Assembly (NCBI GenBank): GCA_964544955.1
Contig: CAZJEB010000002.1
Span: 230,053 to 294,052 of the forward strand
Length of the DNA stretch: 64,000 bases
Direction: 5' to 3'
DNA from: JAAZPT01 sp964544955
Lineage (GTDB): Bacteria > Bacillota > Clostridia > Christensenellales > Aristaeellaceae
Position 1 is the stretch's first letter, and each line of letters begins with the position of its first letter. The position numbers were made by a program, and so were the translations under genes. This document shows, in pieces, positions 34,900-43,885 of the stretch. The notes beneath the pieces are model-generated. The model worked only from the letters and a program-made list of their open reading frames with translations. It ran no database searches and had not been told where the DNA came from.

Positions 34900-35393
34900 A
34901 ATATCCTCCTCTTTTTTTGAATTCATTTTAATAATATCAAAATATTGATAAAAATTTAACAATATTTTGTATTCAAAAATGAATATCTGTATAAAAAAAT
35001 CTACAACTTAAGTATATTGAACTAATTTACTTTTGTCAATGTTAATTTGTTAAATTAATATTAAATAAAACAAGCTATATTTTAGCAATTTATGGCTTAA
35101 AACCATGGTTTTAAACATTTAAACCCTTCGCTTGTTCTAACTTGTTTAATTTGTGTATATTACTTAATGTAATTAAAATATCATCTTTTTTAGTATCATC
35201 CTTAATCAGTAAAGTTGGTTTTGATTACTAAAATTAATATGTTAAAACTAAGTATAGTGAAGTTTATATTATTCAATCAATTATCTAAATTTATTTTATT
35301 TACCCAAACAATAAACCATACCCTCCCACAACCCCGCACACCAAGCCTATTTCCATCCACCAAAATTTCCTCAACAAATTTTAAATTTACCTA
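34900..35393. other. AT-rich divergent spacer between the reductase and the LacI operon
   Basis: About 490 bases with no supported gene. It must hold the promoter of the minus-strand reductase gene, but several weak AT-rich candidates exist and none stands out. Confidence 0.4.
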
Positions 35394-35422
35394 TTGACAT
35401 ATAATAATCATAGTGCTATTAT
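35394..35422 (+). promoter_or_regulatory. Promoter of the LacI-GH31-GH65-ABC operon
   Basis: TTGACA (35394-35399), 17-nt spacer, TATTAT (35417-35422), just upstream of the operator palindrome. Confidence 0.8.
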
Positions 35423-35432
35423 CTAACTAACA

Positions 35433-35448
35433 ACTTAAACGTTTAAGT
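35433..35448 (+). promoter_or_regulatory. LacI-family operator O1
   Basis: ACTTAAACGTTTAAGT is a perfect 16-bp palindrome with the central CG typical of LacI/GalR-family sites. It lies between the -10 element and the ribosome site of the lacI-type gene, so the regulator should repress its own operon. Confidence 0.85.
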
Positions 35449-35459
35449 GAGGGTGTAAA

Positions 35460-36494
35460 TTGAATAAGGTTAGCATTAAAGATGTTGCAAAGGCTGCGGG
35501 TGTAACAGCTACAACAGTATCATATGTTTTAAATAATAAATCCAGCCAAACTATAAGTGCAAAAACCCGTGAAAAGGTGCTTAAGGCTGCTGAAACTTTA
35601 AACTATATACCCAATTTAAATGCGAGAAGTTTATCCGCAAAAAAAACAAACTTAATTGGTGTAGTAATTCCTCAAACGGAGCCGGGTAAGGAATTTATGT
35701 TTTCAAACCCTTTCTATGGTGAATTGCTTTCCGCCATAGAGTATACAGCCCGCTTAAATGGCTTCCATATACTAATTTCAGGCACTGCGGAAAATCAAAG
35801 CTATATTAGCATAGCTAAAAATAGGGTTATGGATGGCATTATATTCGTTGGTATTTTCCCTGGGGATGAACTTGAAATGCTTAAGGATTATAACGTTCCC
35901 AAGGTGCTTATAGATAGCTATGTTAAGGATGATGCCTTCCATACAATAGGCATAGATGATGAACTTGGTGGCCAGTTAGCAACGGAATACCTAATTAAAA
36001 ATGGGCATAAAAATATAGCCTTTGTAACAGGCGCCTTGTTGGATAATGGTGTAAATAGTATGCGCTATAAGGGCTACTGTAAAGCAATGAAGGAGGCGGG
36101 CCTAAAGGTTAAAAAATCCTCAGTATATACAGGTAGTGTGGATTTTGACTATGGCTTGGCTGTTGCACAGGATATGTGCAAAAATGGCTATAAGGAAAGT
36201 GCAGCTTTCGTAACGGCGGATGTATTGGCAATAGGCTTGGTTAAGGGCTTTCACCAAATGGGCAAAAGCGTACCTAACGATATTTCCGTTGTGGGCTTTG
36301 ATGATGTTTACCTATCCCAAATGAGCTACCCCTCATTAACTACAATAAGGCAAAACATAGGCCAAAAGGGTAGGGAAGCCGTTGGGCTTATAATGGAATC
36401 ACTAAAAAATAAGGAATTTAAAAATCAAAATATAACATTGCCCATATCATTGGTTACAAGGGATTCTGTTATGGAAAGGAGCAAAAATGATTAA
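35460..36494 (+). CDS. LacI-family transcriptional repressor
   Basis: 344 residues from TTG 35460, with GAGGG 6 nt upstream. The N-terminal helix-turn-helix VSIKDVAKAAGVTATTVSYVLNN and hinge NARSLSAKKTN are standard. The rest is a periplasmic-binding-like effector domain (LIGVVIPQ, MDGIIFVG, GHKNIAFVTG, SVVGFDDVYLSQM). It probably binds the palindromes at 35433 and 36997 and is released by the alpha-glucoside handled by the operon, or a product of it. Its end overlaps the GH31 start by 8 nt. Confidence 0.93.
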   Translation: MNKVSIKDVAKAAGVTATTVSYVLNNKSSQTISAKTREKVLKAAETLNYIPNLNARSLSAKKTNLIGVVIPQTEPGKEFMFSNPFYGELLSAIEYTARLNGFHILISGTAENQSYISIAKNRVMDGIIFVGIFPGDELEMLKDYNVPKVLIDSYVKDDAFHTIGIDDELGGQLATEYLIKNGHKNIAFVTGALLDNGVNSMRYKGYCKAMKEAGLKVKKSSVYTGSVDFDYGLAVAQDMCKNGYKESAAFVTADVLAIGLVKGFHQMGKSVPNDISVVGFDDVYLSQMSYPSLTTIRQNIGQKGREAVGLIMESLKNKEFKNQNITLPISLVTRDSVMERSKND

Positions 36495-38715
36495 ACATTT
36501 ACCAGAAGGATTAGTCCCTTTTGAAAGTTGCGGCTTTGAAAGAATTCCAGAATACCCCTTGCAAAATCAAAGCATAACAATAAATTGTAGGGTAGATGGG
36601 TATAATAGTGCTCCAAAGCTTTATTTAAGCCTTAATAACTGCGATTATAAAAGCCTTAATGCAATAAATGTAAGGGATAACTACTATAAATTTGATATTG
36701 GTAGCTATAATTTTGGTGATAATATTAGCTACTATTTTACAACAGAACAGGAAACTAGCAAGCTTTATACCTTTACTGTACAAAGGGAAGTGTTGCATAA
36801 TACTCCAAAAGCCTTGCTGGAACATGGAAACAGCTATCATATTCTATTTGAAAATTTTAATATTACCATAGAAGTTGATAAGTCCCTTTCAATAAAAACC
36901 CATAACAATTCCGTGCAAGGCACTAGTGTAAATGCTGTAAACAAAAAGCTAAACGAAAATTTTGAACTAATTATACAAGAGAATTTTTTTACCCTATCAC
37001 TTAAACGTTTAAGTGAAATAGTCTTAAGCTTAAAGCATATTAAAACTATAGAGGATAAAGAAGGCAATATAAGCCATTTAGCTTTTGTGTGGGATTATAC
37101 AGCAAATTATATTTGGGGCACAGGGGAAAGGTTTAATGCAGTAAACCAAAAATTTGGTGAAACGAATGGCAGGGTTGTTGAAAAGTATACTCAACAAGGC
37201 AATCAAACATATTTGCCCATACCGTTTTTTAGCACAGAACAAGGCTTTGGCTTGCATCGCCTTTCAAATATTCCAGTTGAAATGTGCTTTGCTGATAAAC
37301 TTACAATAAACCAAGAAGTTTATGGCGATGTGTTTACAGAGGAAAACATATATTTTGGAACACCAAAGCAGCTTATACAACAATACATAAACAATTCAGG
37401 CAAGGCAATATTGCCACCTAAATGGGCCTTTGGGGTTTGGGTAAGTGGCAATGGTTGGAATAATGATTATGAAATTAATCAACAATTAAGCCAAATTAAA
37501 AAGCATAATTACCCCGCAGAAGTTCTTGTTATTGAGGCATGGAGTGATGAAATGACCTTTTATAACTGGAATAGTAAGGATTTTTGGCAAGACCCTCAAA
37601 AAACTGTTAATGATATTAATAACTGTGGCATGCACTTAGTTTTATGGCAAATACCAATTATAAAACACGAGTGGAACTTGCAACCCTCACCTCAGTTGCT
37701 TGAGGATATAGATGAAGCTATAACAAAGGCTTACTGCATTTTTGATAAAGATGGTAAACCATATAGAATTACGGAAAACTGGTTCCATAATAGCTTGCTT
37801 ATAGATTTTACTAACCCAAATGCTGTAGATTGGTGGTTTTCAAAGCGAAAATATCTTCTTGATATGGGGGTTGAGGGGTTTAAAACTGATGGTGGTGAAT
37901 TCCTTTTTGATAAAAGCCTACGCCTACACAATGGTTTAACAGGCCTTGAAGCCCATAACCTTTACCCTATGCAATATGTTGGCGCTTATAATAACTTTAT
38001 GAAAAATAATAATGTAAATGGCGTAACATTCAGCCGTGCCGGCTATGCGGGTGCTCAAAGCCAAGCAATACATTGGGCGGGGGACCAATTAAGCAAGTGG
38101 AGCGAGTTAAAAGCCCAAGTTGTTGCAGGCATAAGCGCAGGCCTATCAGGCATACTGTTTTGGGCATTTGATATAGGTGGCTTTGCAGGCGAATTACCAA
38201 GCCCCGAGCTTTACTTAAGGGCAACAGCCTTTGCTTGTTTTTGCCCGGTAATGCAATGGCATTCCGAGCCAAGAACAGGGCAGTTTTACTCTAGCTATGA
38301 TGCTAACTTCAACAATGATAGAAGCCCATGGAATTTGGCAGAATATTATAAGGAAGAAAGCTTGCTAACAATAGCAACAAACTTTGCAAATATACATGCT
38401 AATTTAAAGGATTATATTTGGGAAGAGGCTCAGTATAGCGTAAACAATAATATACCTATGATTGCCCACTTAGCATTGTACTTCTTTGATGATGAAACAG
38501 CTTTAACTATTGAAAACCAGTATATGTTTGGCAAAAAATATATGGTGGCCCCCATAGTTGATGAGGGTGCTAATGGTAGGGATGTTTATTTACCAAAAGG
38601 TAGTTGGAAACACTTCTTTACCAAGGAAGTATTTGAAGGTGGCAAGAGCATTTTTGTAAACTGCAACATAAACGAAATTCCAGTTTTTGAAAGGTTAAGT
38701 TATGATAAGCATTAA
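36487..38715 (+). CDS. Family 31 glycoside hydrolase
   Basis: 742 residues. The N-terminal beta-rich region is followed by a (beta/alpha)8 barrel with WGTGERFNAVNQ, the nucleophile Asp468 in GFKTDGGE and a likely acid/base Asp533 in HWAGDQLSKW. It would hydrolyse or transglycosylate alpha-linked glucosides or xylosides. There is no signal peptide, so it acts inside the cell on sugar brought in by the ABC system. The gene contains a second perfect LacI-type palindrome (36997-37016) encoding ordinary residues. It overlaps the GH65 gene by 14 nt. Confidence 0.93.
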   Translation: MIKHLPEGLVPFESCGFERIPEYPLQNQSITINCRVDGYNSAPKLYLSLNNCDYKSLNAINVRDNYYKFDIGSYNFGDNISYYFTTEQETSKLYTFTVQREVLHNTPKALLEHGNSYHILFENFNITIEVDKSLSIKTHNNSVQGTSVNAVNKKLNENFELIIQENFFTLSLKRLSEIVLSLKHIKTIEDKEGNISHLAFVWDYTANYIWGTGERFNAVNQKFGETNGRVVEKYTQQGNQTYLPIPFFSTEQGFGLHRLSNIPVEMCFADKLTINQEVYGDVFTEENIYFGTPKQLIQQYINNSGKAILPPKWAFGVWVSGNGWNNDYEINQQLSQIKKHNYPAEVLVIEAWSDEMTFYNWNSKDFWQDPQKTVNDINNCGMHLVLWQIPIIKHEWNLQPSPQLLEDIDEAITKAYCIFDKDGKPYRITENWFHNSLLIDFTNPNAVDWWFSKRKYLLDMGVEGFKTDGGEFLFDKSLRLHNGLTGLEAHNLYPMQYVGAYNNFMKNNNVNGVTFSRAGYAGAQSQAIHWAGDQLSKWSELKAQVVAGISAGLSGILFWAFDIGGFAGELPSPELYLRATAFACFCPVMQWHSEPRTGQFYSSYDANFNNDRSPWNLAEYYKEESLLTIATNFANIHANLKDYIWEEAQYSVNNNIPMIAHLALYFFDDETALTIENQYMFGKKYMVAPIVDEGANGRDVYLPKGSWKHFFTKEVFEGGKSIFVNCNINEIPVFERLSYDKH
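36997..37016 (+). promoter_or_regulatory. Intragenic LacI-family operator O2
   Basis: TCACTTAAACGTTTAAGTGA is a perfect 20-bp palindrome inside the GH31 coding sequence. It shares its central 16 bp with O1, 1566 bp upstream. A chance second copy of a 16-mer is very unlikely. Confidence 0.85.
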
Positions 38716-40660
38716 CAACTGGCTATTAAGCACAACAAGCGAAGTAAACGACTTTACAGAGAGTATATTCTTTATAGGTAATGGTGAAATTGGCATAAGA
38801 GGGTTTTCATCCCAAGAGGAAAAAACCACTGATTATTCCCATGCTATTTTTAAAGCAGGCCTTTATGAAAATATAAAAAAGAATATTTGCGATATGGTGC
38901 AGTTGCCCGATTTTATGCACCTTAGCGTTAAAAACGAGGCTTATAAAATAACTAGCCAAAGTTTAAATATGCTGGAGGGCATATTTGTGCAAAATTGGGT
39001 AAGCGATAATTTTGTATGCGAAACCCAAAGAATAGCGTCCATGGCAGATAAACAGCTTGTTTGTATAAAGCTAAAGCTAAGCGCAAAAACTGATAGTAGT
39101 TATGAAATTTGCGATAGCCTTAACACAAGGGTATCAAACCTTCCAGTAAATGATGATCAAATGACTAAGGATACTGAAACCGTTGTGCTAATAAAAACTG
39201 TTAAGGAAAAACCCAACTACTACAAGTTTGAAACTTTGCACAGCAACACACCAATAACAATAAGTTGGCAAACAATTGGCAATTTAAGTGGCACATTAAA
39301 AGCAGGGGAAAGCATAGTTGTTGAAAAGCAAATTAGACTATTGGTGGGGGATGAAGCTCCAAACCCCAAAAATGAAAACCCTTGGGAAAGCCATAGCCTT
39401 GCATGGCAAAAATTGTGGAATGATTGTGATATTGCAATTGATGGTAGCGAGGAATTGCAAGGTGCTATTCGCTACAACATATTCCAACTTATATGCAACA
39501 ATGCAAGTGAAAACCCCAATGCTTCCATAGGTGCAAGGGGATTAAGCCATGGTAGATATAAGGGTAATACCTTTTGGGATACGGATATATTCCTAATGCC
39601 CTTTTATACTTGGCAAAGGCCTAATGCGGCTAAAAACCTAAGCTTATTCCGTGTAAACAGGCTTGATGCTGCAAGGGCTTTGGCAAAAAAGAAAAGCCTT
39701 AAAGGCGCAAGGTTCCCGTGGATGTGCTCCACAAGTGGTGAGGAACAATGTGAAAGCTGGGATATTGGGGCTTGTGAAATTCACATTACTGCGGATGTGG
39801 CTTATGGTATAGATAAATACAACAGCATTGCAAACGAGCCCATTGATGCGGGGGAACTATACCAACAAACTGCCGAGTATTGGCTTAGCCGCTTTAGCTA
39901 TGAACATGCTAAGGATAAATATTCCTTGTTTTTTGTAAAAGGCCCAGATGAATACTGTGGCATAACAGTTAATAATACCTTTACAAACTACATGGCAAGG
40001 CATAATGTAAACTTAGCCTTAAAGTATTCTAAGCTTACAGCAGAACAACGCTCTACCTATGAAAACTTTAGGGATAAAATTACTATTTTGTATGATGAAC
40101 AAAGGGATTTGTTCCTTCAAGATGAACTGTTTGAACGCCTTGAGCCTTATAAAATAGAAAATATTAATGATGAACCCGCCTATAAAAGTATAGACTATGA
40201 CCGCATACAAAGGCTTAAAGTGCTAAAACAGGCCGACCTTGTTCAATTAGCCACATTGTTCCCCAATGAAATAAGCCTAAAGCAAAAGCAAAATATATTT
40301 AATTTTTATGAGCCCTTAACATTGCACGATTCATCCCTAAGTTATGGGGTACACGCTTTGTTAGCCTTTCAAATAGGCGAAAATAAAAAAGCTTGGGATT
40401 ATTTTGAAAAATCGCTGTATTTGGACCTTAAAAATGTAATGAACAATGTTGGTAATGAGGGCTTGCATGTTGCCGCCTTTGGCATAAGCTGGCAAGCCAT
40501 AGTATATGGTATTGCAGGGTTAAACTTAGTGGATAACAAGCTTACAATAAACCCTAATTTACCTAAACAAATTAAAAATATTAACTTTGCAGTTTACCAT
40601 AAAGGTAAAAAGTATCGCATTAATATAGGAGAAAATAACAGTATTAAGGAGGAAGAATAG
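38702..40660 (+). CDS. Family 65 glycoside phosphorylase (kojibiose/maltose/trehalose phosphorylase type)
   Basis: 652 residues, shorter than the usual 750 or so, mainly because the N- and C-terminal beta domains are compact. The barrel motifs are clear: GRYKGNTFWDTDIFLMPF, KGARFPWMCSTSGEE and the acid Glu417 in GPDEY. It phosphorolyses an alpha-glucosyl disaccharide to beta-glucose-1-phosphate and glucose. No beta-phosphoglucomutase gene is in the operon. Which linkage is cut cannot be told here; the partner GH31 suggests a family of alpha-glucosides. Confidence 0.9.
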   Translation: MISINNWLLSTTSEVNDFTESIFFIGNGEIGIRGFSSQEEKTTDYSHAIFKAGLYENIKKNICDMVQLPDFMHLSVKNEAYKITSQSLNMLEGIFVQNWVSDNFVCETQRIASMADKQLVCIKLKLSAKTDSSYEICDSLNTRVSNLPVNDDQMTKDTETVVLIKTVKEKPNYYKFETLHSNTPITISWQTIGNLSGTLKAGESIVVEKQIRLLVGDEAPNPKNENPWESHSLAWQKLWNDCDIAIDGSEELQGAIRYNIFQLICNNASENPNASIGARGLSHGRYKGNTFWDTDIFLMPFYTWQRPNAAKNLSLFRVNRLDAARALAKKKSLKGARFPWMCSTSGEEQCESWDIGACEIHITADVAYGIDKYNSIANEPIDAGELYQQTAEYWLSRFSYEHAKDKYSLFFVKGPDEYCGITVNNTFTNYMARHNVNLALKYSKLTAEQRSTYENFRDKITILYDEQRDLFLQDELFERLEPYKIENINDEPAYKSIDYDRIQRLKVLKQADLVQLATLFPNEISLKQKQNIFNFYEPLTLHDSSLSYGVHALLAFQIGENKKAWDYFEKSLYLDLKNVMNNVGNEGLHVAAFGISWQAIVYGIAGLNLVDNKLTINPNLPKQIKNINFAVYHKGKKYRINIGENNSIKEEE

Positions 40661-40661
40661 A

Positions 40662-41555
40662 ATGTATATTCCAAAAGATGCTGGCAAAAAATCTGCGGTA
40701 GCAGTATTCCTATTACCCTCACTAATTGGCTTAACTGTGTTTTGCCTGTTGCCCATGCTTGCATCCCTTGTTATTAGCTTTATGGATTATGACTTACTTC
40801 GCCCACTTAATACAATGACATTTACTGGCTTTGATAACTTTGTAAGGATATTAAAAAGCCGTGAGTTTCCACAAGTGCTAAGCCACACATTCACATACCT
40901 AATACTATACTTGCCATTAATAATAGTTACATCTATTATGCAGGCCCTTATACTAAATAAGGCTTTCCGTGGCAATGGTTTATTTAGAACAATTTATTAC
41001 ACCCCTGTAATAACATCATGGGTGGCAGCCGCAGTAGTTTGGCAATGGGTATTATCAGGCAAATATGGCTTGCTTAATAACATATTGCTAGTGTTTGGCA
41101 TAAATGGCCCTTCATGGTTAACAAGTGCAAGCTGGGCAATGCCTGGTGTAGTTATAGCTGCAATTTGGAAGGATACTGGCTATTATGCCCTTATGATATT
41201 GGCAGCACTAAAATCAATAGATCCAACTTATTACGAGGCAGCCTCTTTAGATGGGGCAAGCTTTATAAGAAAGTTTAGGTCCATAACATTACCCTTAATA
41301 TCCCCAACGGTATTTTTATTGGTTGTAATAAATGTTATATACGGCTTACAGGTGTTCGACTCGGTACTTATTATGACCGATGGTGGCCCTGGTGGTGCAA
41401 CCACAGTGTTTTTAGAGCGTATATACAAATATGCCTTTAAGCAATACAAAATGGGTATAGCTAGCGCTTATTCTTGGATATTGTTTGTTTTAATTATGAT
41501 ATTCACCCTAATACAATTTAGGGCACAAAAAAGGTGGGTGAACTATGATGCGTAA
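40662..41555 (+). CDS. ABC sugar transporter permease, MalF type
   Basis: 297 residues with six membrane helices and the inner-face EAA motif (YYEAASLDGASFIRKFRSITLPLISP) that meets the ATPase. It belongs to the carbohydrate uptake-1 family. It starts 1 nt after the GH65 stop, with AAGGAGG upstream, and overlaps the next permease by 11 nt. No ATPase gene is present, so a shared MsmX-like ATPase is expected elsewhere. Confidence 0.93.
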   Translation: MYIPKDAGKKSAVAVFLLPSLIGLTVFCLLPMLASLVISFMDYDLLRPLNTMTFTGFDNFVRILKSREFPQVLSHTFTYLILYLPLIIVTSIMQALILNKAFRGNGLFRTIYYTPVITSWVAAAVVWQWVLSGKYGLLNNILLVFGINGPSWLTSASWAMPGVVIAAIWKDTGYYALMILAALKSIDPTYYEAASLDGASFIRKFRSITLPLISPTVFLLVVINVIYGLQVFDSVLIMTDGGPGGATTVFLERIYKYAFKQYKMGIASAYSWILFVLIMIFTLIQFRAQKRWVNYDA

Positions 41556-42378
41556 TGAAAGCAAATTATTTAAATTAATGTTTTATAGTTTACTTATTAT
41601 AACAGCATTTATAACAATACTTCCTTTTGCTTGGATGGTAAGCTCTTCATTTAAAGGAGCTGAAGCTATTAGAACAATACCAATAAAATGGATACCGGAA
41701 AACCCCTCAATAGAAGGCTACACTAGGGTTTTCAATATGCACAGCTTCTCCTTTAGCCAATCCACATTCAACAGTTTTTATTTAGCTATTACTAGCACAG
41801 TTGTGGCAGTGTTATCGGCCTCAATGGCTGCTTTCGTGTTTGCAAAAATACCCTTTAGGCATTCAGGCAAAATATTTGCCCTATACCTTGCCACAATGAT
41901 GATACCTGGTACAGTTACAATGGTGCCAAACTATATTATACTTCGCAGTTTAAACTTGTTAGATACCTTTAGCGGCCTTATATTACCCTCCCTTGCAAAC
42001 ACTTTTGGGGTATTCCTTATGCGCCAAAGCATGCTAACAATAAACGACTCATACTTGGAGTCCGCCATGATAGATGGAGCATCCCTTTACAGAATTTTCT
42101 TTAAAATAATGCTTCCTATGGTAAGCCCCACATTGGCAACCATGACATTACTATCCTTTATGGGTAGTTGGAATAGCTACCTTTGGCCATTATTAGTGCT
42201 ATCCTCTAACAACAAAAAAACCTTACAGGTTATTTTAGGCAATATGAATGGCATGTATAAAAATAATGAGCATGTAATTATGGCAGGGGCAGTGCTTACA
42301 ATACTACCTATACTAATTGTGTATATCGCGTCTCAAAAATACGTTGACAGGGGCATATCTGTTGGCGGTTTAAAATAG
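41545..42378 (+). CDS. ABC sugar transporter permease, MalG type
   Basis: 277 residues, six membrane helices. EAA-type motif: YLESAMIDGASLYRIFFKIMLPMVSP. It ends YVDRGISVGGLK, the common C-terminus of this subunit. It forms the heterodimeric channel with the upstream permease. Confidence 0.94.
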   Translation: MMRNESKLFKLMFYSLLIITAFITILPFAWMVSSSFKGAEAIRTIPIKWIPENPSIEGYTRVFNMHSFSFSQSTFNSFYLAITSTVVAVLSASMAAFVFAKIPFRHSGKIFALYLATMMIPGTVTMVPNYIILRSLNLLDTFSGLILPSLANTFGVFLMRQSMLTINDSYLESAMIDGASLYRIFFKIMLPMVSPTLATMTLLSFMGSWNSYLWPLLVLSSNNKKTLQVILGNMNGMYKNNEHVIMAGAVLTILPILIVYIASQKYVDRGISVGGLK

Positions 42379-42425
42379 TTAACAAGCATGCTAAGGCATG
42401 TTTGAAATATAAGGAGGAAATAAAA

Positions 42426-43661
42426 ATGAAAAAACTTTTGGCTCTACTTTTAACATTGATGATGATGGTATCCTTCACAGCTGCTTTTGCTGAGGATACA
42501 ACAATCACCTATGCCTGCTTCTCAGCATCAGGCGCGCAGGAAGAAACATTGAAAAAGATGATAGAGGTTTTTGAAAGCAAAAACCCTGGCATTAAAGTTG
42601 ATGTTCAACTAACTGGTTATAACGACTATTTTACAGTGCTTGCTACACAAATTGGCGGTGGTAACCCACCTGATGTTTTTGAAGTAAACATGGAAAACTT
42701 CCTTGCTTACATGCTTCGTGACGCTTGTGCAGATTTAAGCGACCTTGGCATTAACACAGCAAACTACTCTGAAGGCACATTAAACGCAGTTAAAAACGAT
42801 GGTAAACTTTACGCTGTACCTATGAGCTTTTCAACCTGCTTATTAATTTATAATAAAGATTTGTTTGATAAAGCTGGCGTAGCTTACCCAACAGATGAAT
42901 GGACATGGGATGATATTCAAGCTGCAGCAGAAAAAATTACAGATAAGGCTAATGATGTTTGGGGTATTTACCAACCAATAACATATAACGAGCTTTATAA
43001 ATCCGTAGCTACAAATGGTGGTAGCTTGCTAAATAGCGATTTTACAGAGTTTACAGTAAACTCACCAGAAAACGTTGAAATACTTGATAAAATGCTTAAG
43101 AGAGTACGTGGTGAAAACCGTGTTCAACCTACACAAGAAGATATGGCTGGTAGGGGCGATTGGGATTTGTTTACAGAAGGCAAACTTGGCATGATTATTA
43201 CAGGCATTTGGGCATTCCCCACATATACAGAAAAATGCACATTCCCTTGGGATGTTGTAGTTGAGCCAGGCAACACACAAAAGAGCACATTCTTCTTTGC
43301 AAACGTAAACAGCATTTCACCTACATCTGCAAACAAAGAAGCCGCAGCTAAATTTATTGACGCTATGGGATCCGACCCTGATATTGTTAAATTAAGGCTT
43401 GATGCAAGTTGGGAACTTCCAACAATTGCTGACCAATCACAATTAACACAATACTTAGAAATTACACCTCCAGATAATAAAAAGGCAGTATTTGATAGCA
43501 TGAACTATGCTGCAGCTCCACCAGCTTTAATTGAACAAGGTGCAGTTAGCGAAACAATAAACAATGTACTAAGCACCCTTGAAACAAACGAATTAACAGC
43601 TCAGGAAGCTTTAGACGAAATTCAAGCTCAATTAGTTGATGCTGATTTGTTAAAAAAATAA
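42426..43661 (+). CDS. Extracellular sugar-binding protein of the ABC system, without lipobox
   Basis: 411 residues from ATG 42426, with AAGGAGG upstream. The signal peptide (MKKLLALLLTLMMMVSFTAAFA then ED) looks like a type I Sec signal. There is no Cys for lipid attachment, whereas most Gram-positive binding proteins are lipoproteins. The mature part follows the family 1 solute-binding fold, with AEKITDKANDVWGIYQP and GKLGMIITGIWAFPTY. It presents the sugar to the two permeases. How it stays at the cell surface is unclear. Confidence 0.92.
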   Translation: MKKLLALLLTLMMMVSFTAAFAEDTTITYACFSASGAQEETLKKMIEVFESKNPGIKVDVQLTGYNDYFTVLATQIGGGNPPDVFEVNMENFLAYMLRDACADLSDLGINTANYSEGTLNAVKNDGKLYAVPMSFSTCLLIYNKDLFDKAGVAYPTDEWTWDDIQAAAEKITDKANDVWGIYQPITYNELYKSVATNGGSLLNSDFTEFTVNSPENVEILDKMLKRVRGENRVQPTQEDMAGRGDWDLFTEGKLGMIITGIWAFPTYTEKCTFPWDVVVEPGNTQKSTFFFANVNSISPTSANKEAAAKFIDAMGSDPDIVKLRLDASWELPTIADQSQLTQYLEITPPDNKKAVFDSMNYAAAPPALIEQGAVSETINNVLSTLETNELTAQEALDEIQAQLVDADLLKK

Positions 43662-43676
43662 AACCTTAAAAACCGT

Positions 43677-43718
43677 AAAAAAGTTCTTCACAATATGCCC
43701 GTTGTGAGGAACTTTTTT
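43677..43718 (+). terminator. Terminator of the alpha-glucoside operon
   Basis: AAAAAAGTTCTTCACAA pairs with TTGTGAGGAACTTTTTT (17 bp, one G-U) around an 8-nt loop. AT-rich ends could let it work both ways. Confidence 0.9.
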
Positions 43719-43815
43719 AGTTTAATTAATTGTTAAAAAGGCTTGTATACAAAACTTTCATAACCTAAAAACCAGCTAAATAAAGCACTTTGTTAAATAA
43801 ATATCTTTCAAAATA

Positions 43816-43829
43816 GTGATTCAAATCAC
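43816..43829 (+). promoter_or_regulatory. CRP-type operator at the pflB promoter
   Basis: GTGATTCAAATCAC is a perfect palindrome equal to the CRP core GTGA-N6-TCAC. If transcription starts at about 43864, which fits the -10 TATTAT at 43852-43857, the site is centred at -41.5, the class II activator position. The likely binder is the Crp-type half of the fusion protein encoded downstream. Confidence 0.75.
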
Positions 43830-43851
43830 GGTTTTACATTTTTAATTAGTA

Positions 43852-43857
43852 TATTAT
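43852..43857 (+). promoter_or_regulatory. Likely -10 element of pflB
   Basis: TATTAT, with no good -35 at the right distance, as expected for an activator-dependent promoter. An alternative pair is TTTACA (43833-43838) with TATTAA (43855-43860), spacer 16. The ribosome site AAGGAGG is upstream of ATG 43886. Confidence 0.5.
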
Positions 43858-43885
43858 TAAAGCATAAACAAGGAGGTATTGTTTT

